Below, one piece after another: positions 24,489-36,800 of a DNA stretch of 64,000 bases. The stretch spans positions 3,524,054 to 3,588,053 of the forward strand of contig NC_047070.1 of NCBI RefSeq assembly GCF_902459465.1, read 5' to 3'. Numbering within the stretch: position 1 is the stretch's first letter; the number at the start of each line of letters is the position of its first letter. The notes beneath the pieces were generated by a model. The model worked only from the letters and a program-made list of their open reading frames with translations. It did not search any database and had not been told where the DNA came from. The position numbers were made by a program, and so were the translations under genes. The DNA comes from Asterias rubens. Lineage: Eukaryota; Echinodermata; Asteroidea; Forcipulatida; Asteriidae.

Positions 24489-25778
24489 ATGGCTAAATCA
24501 GCGTTTTCCTGTACTCCTGTCCATGTTTTTACGGCAGTTTCATGTGCTGTGATATGTTACTTCACACTGCGAGGACTGGTCAACGATTTGCAGGCCATGC
24601 TTCCCACAAGAGAGGTGAAAACACAGCAACAATTAATCGGTGCAACAGGCAACGTACACAAACTCGAGAAAATCCGCACCTTTCACGGAAAGAGATCGGT
24701 TGAACCAGCGGGTTCTTACACACCATCATGGAGCCAGAATAAACAGTGTGATCGCTGGATTGTTGTGACGACCATCTTTGAGCCTACAGGAATTATGAAG
24801 ACCCTGGGAGCGACTTCGGGATGGTGTATGGTGGTGGTGGCTGATAAGAAAGGTCCAGTATCAATGGACATACCCAACATTGTGCATCTGACAGTTGCAG
24901 AGCAGAAAAATTGTAGGTACCGCATCTGTCAACTTATCCCTTGGAATCACTTCAGCCGCAAGAATATCGGGTACATGTATGCCATCGAGCATGGAGCAAA
25001 AGTGATTTACGACACTGACGATGACAATGGACTACTAGCCGACCTCATGCCCGACTTTGAGGTACACTTTGCTCAACACGTTAAATTGGACAGTTATGTG
25101 TGGAATCCATATCCAGAATTCGGGCCCAGCACTCATATATGGCCAAGAGGTTTTCCCCTTAACCGCATAACGGATGACACAACCAAAAGTTTAACATTAG
25201 TGGGTGCAGCGAAGGGAGAGGACATCGGAGTGGTGCAGTATTTAGCTCAGCATGATCCTGATGTAGATGCCATTTACCGGATGACCTATGACCTTCCCTA
25301 TGATTTTAACCTAGAACCCAAGAGGTTTGTTCTACCACCCCGTGTCCTGTCGCCTTACAACGCCCAGACTACCCATCACTCTCAAGACGCTTTCTGGGGA
25401 ATGCTTCTGCCTATCACTGTACATAGCAGGGTATCTGACATCTGGAGGAGCTACTTCACGCAACGTCTTCTCTGGGACATCGGGAAGAGGTTATCTTTCC
25501 ACTCTCCAGCCGTTGTGCAGAACCGCAACGCCCACAACTACCTAGCCGACTTCGACAGCGAGATGGATCTCTACTACAAGGCCGATAATCTGGTCAAGTT
25601 TCTCCTGGGATGGACCCCGAGTGTGACATTAGCTTCTCTTGAGCAAAGATTGTTCGAGATGCAGATCGACCTTTATGAATATGGATTCATAGAGGCCGGT
25701 GATGTAGCTTTAACTGAGGCATGGATCCAAGATCTTCAATCTCTCGGCTACGTCTTCCCTAAAGTTCAAACAAAATGA
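24489..25778 (+). CDS. STELLO/DUF288-like Golgi glycosyltransferase, uninterrupted coding region
   Basis: An open frame of 429 codons, the only long intact one in the window. Residues 10-30 form one hydrophobic segment after a short N-terminus, as in type II Golgi membrane proteins. The lumenal part starts near residue 88 with DRWIVVTTIFEPT and GWCMVVVADKKGP, then RKNIGYMYAIEHGAKVIYDTDDD (in two blocks, residues 158-179) with a DXD-type Asp cluster at 175-179, then HHSQDAFWGMLLPITV and SDIWRSYFTQRLLWDIG (residues 296-332). These blocks match what I recall of the plant STELLO family and animal DUF288 proteins. A possible 5'-UTR acceptor (T-rich tract then ACAG) ends at 24312. Acceptor substrate is not deducible. 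It lies between the minus-strand and plus-strand lectin genes with no visible functional link. Confidence 0.82.
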   Translation: MAKSAFSCTPVHVFTAVSCAVICYFTLRGLVNDLQAMLPTREVKTQQQLIGATGNVHKLEKIRTFHGKRSVEPAGSYTPSWSQNKQCDRWIVVTTIFEPTGIMKTLGATSGWCMVVVADKKGPVSMDIPNIVHLTVAEQKNCRYRICQLIPWNHFSRKNIGYMYAIEHGAKVIYDTDDDNGLLADLMPDFEVHFAQHVKLDSYVWNPYPEFGPSTHIWPRGFPLNRITDDTTKSLTLVGAAKGEDIGVVQYLAQHDPDVDAIYRMTYDLPYDFNLEPKRFVLPPRVLSPYNAQTTHHSQDAFWGMLLPITVHSRVSDIWRSYFTQRLLWDIGKRLSFHSPAVVQNRNAHNYLADFDSEMDLYYKADNLVKFLLGWTPSVTLASLEQRLFEMQIDLYEYGFIEAGDVALTEAWIQDLQSLGYVFPKVQTK

Positions 25779-25945
25779 GTCGAACTAGGACCAGGGCTTG
25801 ATTTCACAAATCAACAAAATCCATCGTAAGACAAATTTTCAGAATTACCATGGTGATTTGTATTGTGACATCACACTTTACTTAGCAACTACGATTGATT
25901 TGCAGTTACGACCAATTTTAGTTTTTTGTGAAATCTGCCCCTGCA

Positions 25946-26228
25946 GGGCCCAATTTCATAGCGCTGCTTAACGGTAAGCAAATTTTTGTGCCTGTAGTAG
26001 CAGAAACATTTACTAAGGTGCAAGCGTATTTTACAGGTTAGCAGAAAAAATAAGGCGACCAGATTGCCAGTTCATCACAGATTTGCATTGTGACGTCACT
26101 TAATTTCCTGCAGTAACCACCGGAAGGTGAGAACGCCTTCTTGTATTCTTACGGTTAGCAGCGCTATGAAATGAAAATCGTGCAGTGAGCACGAAATAGT
26201 CCGCTAAGCAGCTCTATGAAATTTGGTC
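25946..26228. mobile_element. T2-type element after the glycosyltransferase gene
   Basis: GGGCCCAATTTCATAGCGCT left end and AGCTCTATGAAATTTGGTC right end; a second inner AGCAGCGCTATGAAAT at 26158 suggests a nested or duplicated right arm. Further partial T2 copies lie at 4260-4340, 6196-6310 and 28178-28372. Confidence 0.7.
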
Positions 26229-26547
26229 AAGAGCTTGATGTCACTGTAAGCACTAAGTTAGTAAGAGTAATCTTAAGATGAAGTGGCAGTATCACCGTAG
26301 TGATTTAGATGCATGAGGTACGTCACAATTCTAAACCAAAACGAGGCTATAGGTACAGCCACTGCAAGTGGTGGCAGACGTGCGCTTATAACCTCATTTT
26401 GGGTAAGAATTATGACGTCGTGCATGAATATTAAGAGATGGGTATTGTGACATCACACTTTGCTTAGCAAATTAGATTGATACACGGTTAGGATTAATCT
26501 GAGCTCTTTGTTAAATCGGCCACAGGAAGTTGATTTAAAGGGTATAA

Positions 26548-26926
26548 TTTTATGTACTTTTTCCTATCAAAAAACACAATGTCCACAGATTTACATTCAA
26601 CTTACACAGCTTGAAGATTATGATAGTAGAAAGCTTCCCTTGAAATTGTACTTACCGAGGTGCTGTAGTTTTTGAGAAATGAGTAGAAGTAATAATTTTC
26701 GTCTCAGTTTTAGCATGTAAAAAAGTATTAACCAGTTAGGCCTATGCTATGGTTTTGGTATAATATAACTGGTTAAGGGGACCAACATTATTTTGTGACT
26801 TATTTTACTCATTTCTCAAAAACTACTCAACCTTAGCTAGTAATATTTGAAAGGAAGCTTTCCACTATCATTATCTTCAAACCCTGTAAGTTGAGTGTAA
26901 ATCTGTGGACATTTTGAAAAAGTACC
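26548..26926. mobile_element. Foldback element, CACAATGTCCACAGATTTAC family, copy 1
   Basis: Left arm GTACTTTTTCC, CAATGTCCACAGATTTACAT, GAAAGCTTCCCTTGAAAT; right arm ATTTGAAAGGAAGCTTTCC, TGTAAATCTGTGGACATT, AAAGTACC. Confidence 0.75.
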
Positions 26927-26936
26927 TGAAGGGTCT

Positions 26937-27278
26937 GGGTACTTTTTGTAGGACACAAAACACAACTTCCACAGATTTACATTAAACTTACATAGTTTGA
27001 AGATAATGCTGGTAGAAAGTTTCCTTTAAAAATGTTACTTACTGATTTGCTGTTGTTTTTGAGAAATGAGTAAAACAAAACACAAAAATTATTTTAGCAA
27101 ATAAAACCTATTTTCCGAAAATAGGTTTTATTTGCTAAAAATAATGTTTGTGTTTTGTTCGTGCCATTGTTTTAATCATTTCTCAAAAACTACAGCACCT
27201 CAGCAAGTATATATATCTTCAAACGGTTTAAGTTTCATGTAAATCTGTGGATATTGTGTTTTGTAAAAAAAGTACCCC
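26937..27278. mobile_element. Foldback element, CACAATGTCCACAGATTTAC family, copy 2
   Basis: Immediately follows copy 1. The centre (27096-27146) is a near-perfect palindrome around CCTATTTTCCGAAAATAGG, flanked by TTTTAGCAAATAAAA and its inverse. Confidence 0.8.
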
Positions 27279-27760
27279 AAAGTTGTTGGAAAAACAATTT
27301 TACCTAATGGTCGCCAATTTGTATTTTTACTGAGAGTTTATATTAAGACTGGTTTTCCCGAAATTTAAGGTTTTATGTATTTTCTAAATAGCATAGTCAA
27401 TTTGAAGTTAAAAAAAATTCCGGTGGTGGTTTTTTTTTCGACAATTTGTACGAAAAAAAAGTATTAAAAAAACATCTTTAAAAATATATTATACAGCGAG
27501 GAGGAAACAACCTTTGGGAAAAGTGGTCCTTTATAATAGTTAAAGTTTCGACCACAAAGGAGTAAGCCACTGGACACTTGGTAATTACTCAAAATAATTG
27601 TTAGCATAAAAACTTTAAAATTAAGAGGATACAATGACTTAGATAATGCACAGGCATGTTCCGAAAAAGCAGGGCTTGTCGAGGTCCAGCCTTACAGACA
27701 CTGGACACTATTGGTAATTGTCAAAGACCAGCCGTCAATTTCACAAAGCTCTTCCTAACT

Positions 27761-28138
27761 TTAAAGGCAGTGGACACTATTGGTAATTACTCAAAATAAT
27801 TATTAGCATAAAACCTTTCTTGGTAATGAGCAATGGAGAGATGATGCTAGTATAAAACCTTGTGAGAAACGGCTCCCTCTGAAGTATGGTAGTTTTTGAA
27901 AAAGAAGTTATTTGTCGCTAAAATATTTAAATTGATTTCGAGTCCTCAACTGAGGTCTCGAATTCAGCATCTGAAAGCACACAACTTCTACATTCTAGTG
28001 ACAAGGGTGTTTTTTCTTCCATTATTATCTCGCAACTTCGAAGACCAATTGAGCCCAAATTCTCACCATGCTTTTTATTGTATGCGTACGTTGAGATACA
28101 CCAAGCGAGAAGACTGGTCTTTGACAATTACCAAAGAT
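27761..28138. mobile_element. T1 element
   Basis: TTAAAGGCAGTGGACACTAT start, ends TGACAATTACCAAAGATGCC without the usual last bases. Two short T1 end fragments precede it at about 27560-27640 and 27697-27730. Confidence 0.75.
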
Positions 28139-28671
28139 GCCCCATATTCTTAAAAAAATCCACAAAGAACAAAGTAGTTTTCGTGCCCAATTTCATCAAG
28201 CTGTTGAGCAGAAATTACTGTGTGACATATTTCTTTGCTAATAAGCAAAAATTTGATTGGTGCACCAGCCACAACAAGACTTGATGAATTGGCTGATAAA
28301 CTGTTTCTGCTAAGCGGTCCTATTCTGTGCAAAGGAAGTTTTTGTGTTTACAGGCTTTTTGAAATTGGGCACTGGAACCGAGTCAGACCCCTTGGTCACC
28401 ACGAACACATAATCTGGGTCAATTTTCACATGGCATTTTTTGAAAGATTAAACTAAGAGGGTGGTGGTTTAAACAATAACCGGGGAGCGAAAACCTGGGA
28501 GGAGACAAGGGGTCGATTTATTTGCTAGTTATTGTTGTACTTGCCATCTCACTGCCTGCTCTTCTGTCGTGCTTCTATTTGTGTTCAATTTAAAATTTTG
28601 TAAATAATAAGAAGCAGAGTATAGTATAAGTATTTCCTGCCTGTCAAGTCAACTGTTTTCTTTTATTCTAG

Positions 28672-28850
28672 TTATTTGGTTTTGTACCGAATTATATATT
28701 TTTGTATTTCTTAATGTCTTTCAGTAATTAACAAAAAAAGTCTTATGCTGTGTATTTCGGTTTTGGTGTTTTGTACTGATATAAATATTTTTGAATTCCT
28801 TAATGTCTTTCGGTAATTAACAAACAAAGTATAATGCTGTGTATTTCAAA
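28672..28850. repeat. Tandem duplication of about 88 bp
   Basis: The stretch TTTTGTACCGAATTATAT ... TTCTTAATGTCTTTCAGTAA ... ATGCTGTGTATTTC occurs twice in a row with scattered differences. Confidence 0.75.
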
Positions 28851-29114
28851 CGCAATGGCTGCGAAGTTTGAATTTATAATAACAACAATGGGTACAAGTA
28901 GGGGTGGGAAAGACACAATAATGGGATTATGGGAAAAGCGGTGTTGATAAGGAAATTTTGATTTTAAACATACAAAAACGACAAAGTCTATCCATTAATT
29001 CAAAATATTAACCGGTTATTGCAATGTTCTGGTTTGATAATGACAGTCATTAATATTAAACTATTTCTGTACTAAATTTGTTTTTGTGTACAGATCTTTG
29101 TTATTGCTTTCCTT

Positions 29115-29501
29115 TTAAAGGCAGTGGACACTATTGGTAATTACTCAAAATAAATTGTTAGCATAAAAACTTACTTGGTAACAAGCAATGGAGAGCTGTT
29201 GATAGTTTAAAAAATTGTGGGAAACGAATCCCTCTGAAGTAACGTATTTTTCGAGAAAGAAGTTATTTTCCACGAATTTGATTTCAAGACCTCGGAATTA
29301 GATGTTGAGGTCCCCAAATCAAGCATCTGAAAGTACACAACTTCGTGTGACAAGGGTGTTTTTTCTTTCATTATTATCTCGCAACCTCGACGACCGATTG
29401 AGCTCAAATTTCCACAGGTTTGTTATTTTATGCATATGATGAGATACACAAAGTAAAAAGACTGGTCTTTGACAATTACCAATAGTGTCAAGTGTCTTTA
29501 A
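29115..29501. mobile_element. T1 element
   Basis: TTAAAGGCAGTGGACACTAT start, CCAATAGTGTCAAGTGTCTTT end, internal GATTTCAAGACCTCGG region. Confidence 0.8.
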
Positions 29502-29949
29502 AACCACTTCCCATGAGATTGACCCAGTTCTAAAGGAAGTTTTTGTTGGCAGTGAAAAATGCCTTCCTCTCCACCAAGGTTGTCCAAACTCACGTCGGTG
29601 ACATTGCAAAAGAAATGTCATTTAGCCTCGAAGTGTGACGTCAGGCCTGATACTATAAGGAGAGGCAACGAAGGCGATTGCCTCCATGCCCCCTGGTTAT
29701 TGCCTTGGTGCCCTTGAAAAGCTCCGGTGGAAATTCCTCATAGGGTGCCCTTTACTAACTTAAGGAGAAAATGCCTTGGTGCCCTTGCCCTTTCAAAGAC
29801 GAAACATACGGGCCTGGAATGTTCAAGAGCGGCATCTGAATTATATAACTCTATGGTCCACCCCACGCAATACTCCAAAGCGACTAATTTTCTAATAAAA
29901 AGTTAAACCTCTTCGTGTGTTACCGAGTTCTTTCGAATGATTTGGGTTG

Positions 29950-30050
29950 GAAAAAAATTGACGATAGTAGAATTTGAACCAAAGACCTCGGGTTTATTAA
30001 ACAAGGCGGTGCTTTTATGCCACTAACAGTAAACTGAGGTATCTAGCCCT
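29950..30050 (-). mobile_element. tRNA-like SINE fragment
   Basis: Minus strand has AGTGGCATAAAAGCACCGCC, then CCGAGGTCTTTGGTTCAAAT, a B-box-like GGTTCAAAT context. No complete tRNA fold is apparent. A second such fragment with GGTTAGAATCCC lies at 30500-30560, minus strand. Confidence 0.45.
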
Positions 30051-30766
30051 TATTTTGTGGGTCTCCCTATTTTGTCAGTAATATTGTGTTCAAAATAAAC
30101 ATTTATCTAGCCTATGTCACTCCATACTGTAGACTTGATTCAAGTCTTAGATCGCGGTTATTCTTCTGCATCTCAGCCACGAAAACGCCCCCACATTATT
30201 AGCTATCACGCGCCCTAAAGCTAAATGACGAAGAAAGATCACAAGAGGGCGCTGTTTGTAGCGGCTATCAGGACGACTAAAAAGCCACGATCAAAGGCTT
30301 GGAACCAAGTCTATCCATACTGCAGAAGGAAGGCCTCTTCATCACCATTCCACCTTTGATCTTTCTTGTGCTTGTCGCATCCATGTGACGCTTCCAAATT
30401 ATCTGATGTAGTCCATCCAATGCCTACTTGGTCTGCCTCGTCGTCTCGTGTTTGTTCTTGGGGTCCATTCTTTTTAAAATAAATCTAGTTTGGAGGTTGT
30501 GAGCAAAGAATTGACTAGAGTGGGATTCTAACCAACGACCTCTAGAAACGTGCATATAAATAGCATACACAACAATTACCATACAATGTACTTTTCTTTG
30601 TTTACACAACGAGTGACCTGTTGTGGTACACATCCTTCCTTGTTGGCCATGGCAGGAAATCACCAAAAAAGAAAGGATATATGATGATCTTTCGAGAGAT
30701 CTCATTTCATACCAGAGCTGCTTGGTGATTCGTACAGTCCTGAGAAAGGGGATACATGTAGTTAGA

Positions 30767-30841
30767 ATGTTGCGAGTTGTTCTTCTGTGTTTGGTGGTAG
30801 CTTTTACTACCGGTAGCTTCTATCCAGCCGATCGGCGTGAG
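30767..30841 (+). other. Leader exon of the tandem lectin gene
   Basis: ATG followed by a classic signal peptide, [16 protein letters not shown], then SFYPADRRE and donor GTAATG at 30842. The exon is 25 codons, so its intron is phase 0, unlike all later ones. The intron (30842-33721) holds an antisense LTR/gag fragment. I start at the third in-frame region after upstream Met codons because only this Met gives a proper hydrophobic leader. Confidence 0.7.
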
Positions 30842-33800
30842 GTAATGAGATCATGCGACTTGAAAATGTCCTTATTGATATCATGTGTTTCTTACAAATA
30901 ATGTGTTCTTCAAATAGTATGTACATGTGTTTGCATTTGGATTTTGTCTTAACAGTGTCTTAACAGCGGCTCCACTCCTGCTCTCTCACCCTGGCTGGAT
31001 GCTTCCGGAGCTGGATCCATATCTGTATCCCATGGGATCGTTGGAGTTGGCGATAGGGCAATCTTTATGACTTCCTCGTCCTGCTGTCCAGGGGCATTCT
31101 CTTCCGTGCCGATCCCCTCCGACTCGCTACCACCACCTTTTTGGCCGGAAGCAATGGCTCCGATGCTGCAGGCGTTACCACTGCAGGTGAACCAACTGCA
31201 GCCGTACTCTCTTCCTCGCTAGGCGCTTTGGACAGGGTGCACGGAATGTGCGGCCGCTTCTCTTTCCTAGCTTCTCCCTCATCACCTGTGCGTTTCCGCT
31301 TCCTCTCTGGGGATGAGGTACTGGTCGCCTTCACAACTTTCTTGTCAAGGCTCTTAGCGGTCTGCTCACGCCCATTCTCACCCTCATGGCTGCACCTACT
31401 ACCAGTCGCCTTCACAACTTTCTTGTCACGGCCTTTAAAACTCTCTCTACGCCTATTGTCGCCTCCGCGGCTACTACTGTGCGTCTCTGTAGGCCTCCTC
31501 TCGCTTCTATCCGAGCTGGTACTTTCTCTCTCCCGGGGCTCAAGGGTTTTCACCGATAGCAAACGTCGTTGGGGGTCGCCTTCCACCTCCGGTAGATGCC
31601 GTTTGTGGTCTGGCCGTTTGCTGTGGTTCTAGGTGCAATGGTTTGTGTAATTTTCTCCATCCACGCCTTCACCTCACGCTGGCTCTCCAAAAATGACTCT
31701 TTCAATTGACGTTGCTCCTCCATCACCTCTGCTAAGGGGTATGATCCGTCAATCTCCACCGTCCTCGCAAATTTGGGACGTCGGCCGCCTCTGTGTTCCT
31801 CTATTTTATTGCACCCCTCTGTGTTAAGCGCCGCTCTCACTACCTCGTCGAGTGATGTAGGTCTTGCACGGAAAATTCCTTCCCGAATAGCCTGCTCCTC
31901 GACTGCATCAGAGAATTGAGAAGAGACCACGGGCTAGGCGATCCCTTCCTTCCTCGGTTAATTCTGGATAGGCGAGCGCAGTCAGCTTCCGTACGAATTG
32001 TCCAAGTCCCTGTAATGTTTCCCTTTGCCCCTGTCGCATATGACGCAACTCCATTAGGTGGTTCTCGGCGAGTTGCCCGGGCCCAAACCTTTTTTCCAAA
32101 AAGCTCACCAACTCTTGGTAGGTGACGTGATTTCCACCTCTTGTCAGATTTCCTAACATCTTTACTGCAGTCCCTTGCAAACTTGCTGCAAGAAAAACGT
32201 TGGCTCTATTGTCTGTCAGTTGTTTGCCAATCTGCAGGCCTCAAAGTGTTGCTTGTAGTCTCGCCATGGGGTTTTCCCACTGAACCTGTCGGGCACAATA
32301 CTCGGCCGTCTTGTCACTTCCAACTCTCTGTTTTTCTTTGCTGGCTCAGTCACCTTTTTAACTGTTGCCCTCGCCTGTAGATACGGGTCGCCTCCAGCTG
32401 CCGCTATTCTTCCAGCAGAATGTACTGAATCTCTTGGGTGCGTGCTTCTTTTTCGGCATGCTTCTCTCCTTTGTTGCTCCAAGGCCGGCAACTCATCTTC
32501 CGCGAGGCAATCCATGAACTTCCTTTCCGACGAAGACATCGTCCATCCCGCCGAAGGATAGGAGTCGGCGGAGGCGCTGGTGTGGAACGCAACCTGGTGC
32601 GTGGCCGTGGTGTAGGCGCTAAATACAAACTAGACGCAGGCGTAGACGTTCCCATAGTAGTACTAGCCTCTACTGTGTTACTACACTGGTTAACCATTGA
32701 CGCATTACTTGACTGGAAACCCGAATCTCTTCTTAACGTCTGCTGCATTTGCAACTTCAGCTCACGCATTTCTGCCTTGATCTTTTCTATTTCATCTCTA
32801 CCCCCGCTTGAATCATCGGCGCTATTCTGCAGGACTTCCGACAATTCATCTTCGTCAAAGTCAATTGAACTCATAGCTGTGTCCCCTATAGGTGATTGTG
32901 CTCCGTGATTGGCGCCTTCTAGGCGTAGGCGTTACTTATGGAATTTCCTGTGGTGTTACACTACGGCGCCTATCCCACTTCTGACAACATTTGTGGCGGT
33001 TTTGGCTCTTGCCCTGAACCCGATCAGTCCCAGTCAACATCAGCGGCGGGTCTGGAGTCGTCGGTCCGTTTCGGCGGCAATCTACCACCAGGCCCGCAGT
33101 GCAACACCGTAAATATTCCCCACCAGTAATTATAAACACACTCACTCCCAGATGGCGGGAAGATCACAGTAATGACGGGGACAGACACAGTTCAATTCAG
33201 AGTGACTTTTACTGGTTTAATTATTGCTCAATTATTATCCAATTTAAACTCGCCTACGTGACAAAATCTACTCCCGAAGTTATTAGGCTGATCGGTAATT
33301 ATGCTAACTTTCTCTTTAATTAAATGATTCAGAAGATGATTATAATGCAGATTGGAGGTAACTGATTGTGAACGCTTGATTTAACTATTGACTCACCACT
33401 CTAAAGCGCGAGGCTTCTCCCTTGAGTTTCGGCACAACTCTCTCTTCAATTACATATAGGTCCGGCTCTTACGAACGCAGCACGGGGAAGGACGACCCAC
33501 GCCCGCTCCGTCCTTATATACTCAACACGCGCTAGGCTGGTACCCTCCAACAAACCGTAACCTAACCCGTTACGTGAAAGCTAGGTACTAGCCAGGGTAC
33601 GTTGCCTAGCGACCTAAACCTACGGCCAATCACCATCAACATACGCTGCATTGCGTTACATTACCAATAAGTGTCCATTGCTTTTATAAAGGGTCTTTTT
33701 CTTTGCATTGATTCATTTCAGGCTCTTCCCGGGTTCCGTGTATTATTCAACAAGAAAAGTAAGTACCTCTGCACGTATGTAATTGCTTTTATGGTTCATG

Positions 33801-36800
33801 AAGAACTGAAATCTTCTTTGAATGCATGAATGGGTTGGTTAGATTGTGAATATTCTACCTTTGCATTGGTTTAGAGCGAGACACATGACTCTAAAATCTT
33901 TGGTTTTATAATTGGCGCTCTATAATCTTTGGTTTTACTAGACGGCTGCCGTATGACAGTGCATCGTTTGCCGTGTGATAGTGCGTAGTTTGCCGTGTGA
34001 TAGTGCGGTAACCATACGTCTTTCACAAATGTTATACTATCAACCTCTCCCCATTACTCGTAATCAAGAAAGGTTTTATGATGATAATTATTTTGAGTAA
34101 TTACCAATAGTGTCCACTGCCTTAACGTCTCCTACGAAAACAAAACCTTCAAATGTACTTTTGTTTTCTTTCCAGTCAAATCGGGACAACTATCAATAAT
34201 TGGAAAGCCGACTGCACAAAGTACGACACATAATGAAAACTATACTTCAGATAAAGCTGTAGATGGAAGTCAAGGCACATACCTCTACCCCAACAATGTC
34301 TGCTCACATACAGGTCAGTTTTAAAACAAGAACTTTAAAAAGCATGGCAGGATTTTTTTCAGAACTACTTTTTTTCAGAACTACTGATTTTTTTAAATCT
34401 ACTCCTCGGTAGTAGAAAACTTAACAAGACACTTCTTTAAAGAACAAACTCAACCTCAAGTAGATAACACACTTGGTGTTACCACAAACCAAATCATAAG
34501 AACCTTAATCATTCTGTCGAATAGATTCTGGAACCAATTTTCAAAGTCCATGTACAGTTTTTGTTGTTTTCATTTCTTTTCTAGGTGAAGAGGATCATCC
34601 TTGGTGGAGAGTGGATCTTGCGGAAGAGCATTGTATCAGCAAAGTGACCATTCTTAACCGTGGAGATTGTTGCAGTAAGTGTTTTAAAGCTCCTACCTAC
34701 ATTTTCTGTGTTCTTGGTGACCTGTTTTTATGACCATTATTGGCAAATCAATCATCATCTCTGGTTTTTCATTACGTAAATATTGCAACGTCGACTCGAG
34801 CGGTCTTAAAGTCTTCGCTGCAGCTAAACAATAATAATAACCGACACAATAAAGAAAATAACTGGTGTGAAGCAATATGTCTCCGTTACTGATAATGGTT
34901 TATTCTGTTTCCTTATTCTCTCTTGTCGATTAACTTCTTTTAATGATTCTCTTTAATTCCTTCTCTTTATTTAACAATAATCAAGCCCTGGGTTCGCAAT
35001 TTCTGACCTGTTCTCTGAATCTGTTCTTTCCTCCAAGCCCGCCAAATCACAACTGAAAACGCAGCCTAGAAATACCCACTGCTGCGGCCTGTGGTCAGCA
35101 CATGTTGTCCATGTTATCCCCACGCGGGGATCACGCGTCGTGCACACACAGTGTATGTGCCCGGCACCGCGGCGATGGCTCTGGAACTAGGTCAGCAATT
35201 GCGCCCCCATGCGACTGTTTCGCCACAATATTTGACATCAAACTTGAGTTTTTTTCTGTATGGAACAGGTGACCGTTTGACGAATGCAGTTGTCCGTGCC
35301 GGTTTGAATGATGACGTCATCACCAATCACCAATGTGGTTCAGCAGTAACAGCTGATCAAGCTCAACCATTGGGTGGGACCATCGAGTTCACCTGTGAGT
35401 CACCGTTGAGGGCGCGGTACATCAGTGTTGATATCCCCACTGGAGGTTACCTGCAACTTTGTGAAGTGACGGTCTTTGAACTTCCGCTGGAGAGTTGCCT
35501 TCCACCGGCAAGTAGGTCACAAAATAGAAGCTTAATGATTGACAGATGTTTTGGTTAAGTCTCCTACGAAAAAAAAAACACCCTTAAAATGTACCTTTGT
35601 TTTCTTTCCAGTCCAATCAGGACAACTATCAATCATTGGAAAGCCGACTGCACAAAGTACAACATTCATTGAAAACTATACTTCAGATAAAGCTGTAGAT
35701 GGAAGTCCAGGCACATACCTCTACCCCAACAATGTCTGCTCACATACAGGTCAGTTTTAAAACAAGAACTTTAAAAAGCAATGCAGGATTTTTTTTCAGA
35801 ACCGAGAAGACTCCCGAACAATCCGATAAATCTACTCCTCGGTAGTAGAAAACTTAGCAAGACACTTCTCTAAAGAACAAACTCAACCTCAAGTAAATAA
35901 CACACTTGGTGTTACCGCAAACCAAATCATAAGAACTTTAATCGTTCTGTCGAATAGATTCTGGAACCAATTTTCAAAGTCCATGTACAGTTTTTGTTGT
36001 TTTCATTTCTTTTCTAGGTGAAGAGGATCATCCTTGGTGGAGAGTGGATCTTGCGGAAGAGCATTGTATCAGCAAAGTGACCATTCTTAACCGTGGAGAT
36101 TGTTGCAGTAAGTGTTTTAAAGCTCCTACCTACATTTTCTGTGTTCTTGGTGACCTGTTTTTATGACCATTATTGGCAAATCAATCATCATCTCTGGTTT
36201 TTCATTACGTAAATATTGCAACGTCGACTCGAGCGGTCTTAAAGTCTTCGCTGCAGCTAAACAATAATAATAACCGACACAATAAAGAAAATAACTGGTG
36301 TGAAGCAATATGTCTCCGTTACTGATAATGGTTTATTCTGTTTCCTTATTCTCTCTTGTCGATTAACTTCTTTTAATGATTCTCTTTAATTCCTTCTCTT
36401 TATTTAACAATAATCAAGCCCTGGGTTCGCAATTACTGACCTGTTCTCTGAATCTGTTCTTTCCTCCAAGCCCGCCAAATCACAACTGAAAACGCAGCCT
36501 AGAAATACCCACTGCTGCGGCCTGTGGTCAGCACATGTTGTCCATGTTATCCCCACGCGGGGATCACGCGTCGTGCACACACAGTGTATGTGCCCGGCAC
36601 CGCGGCGATGGCTCTGGAACTAGGTCAGCAATTGCGCCCCCATGCGACTGTTTCGCCACAATATTTGACATCAAACTTGAGTTTTTTTCTGTATGGAACA
36701 GGTGACCGTTTGACGAATGCAGTTGTCCGTGCCGGTTTGAATGATGACGTCATCACCAATCACCAATGTGGTTCAGCAGTAACAGCTGATCAAGCTCAAC

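Noticed and set aside
29950-30560. Two possible tRNA genes on the minus strand
   Set aside because: B-box-like words are present but I could not find matching acceptor, D and anticodon stems; SINE fragments fit better.
31141-31632. 163-codon plus-strand frame
   Set aside because: Opposite strand of the gag C-terminal region; Ser/Leu-rich shadow of a Lys/Arg/Glu-rich sequence.
35091-35558. 155-codon open frame running from the intron insertion into exon C of module 1 (and its twin at 36524-36991)
   Set aside because: Its first third lies in the 448-bp insertion and the B-C intron; the exon C acceptor and phase match all other modules, so the extension is read-through. An alternative start exon is possible but there is no leader-like sequence.
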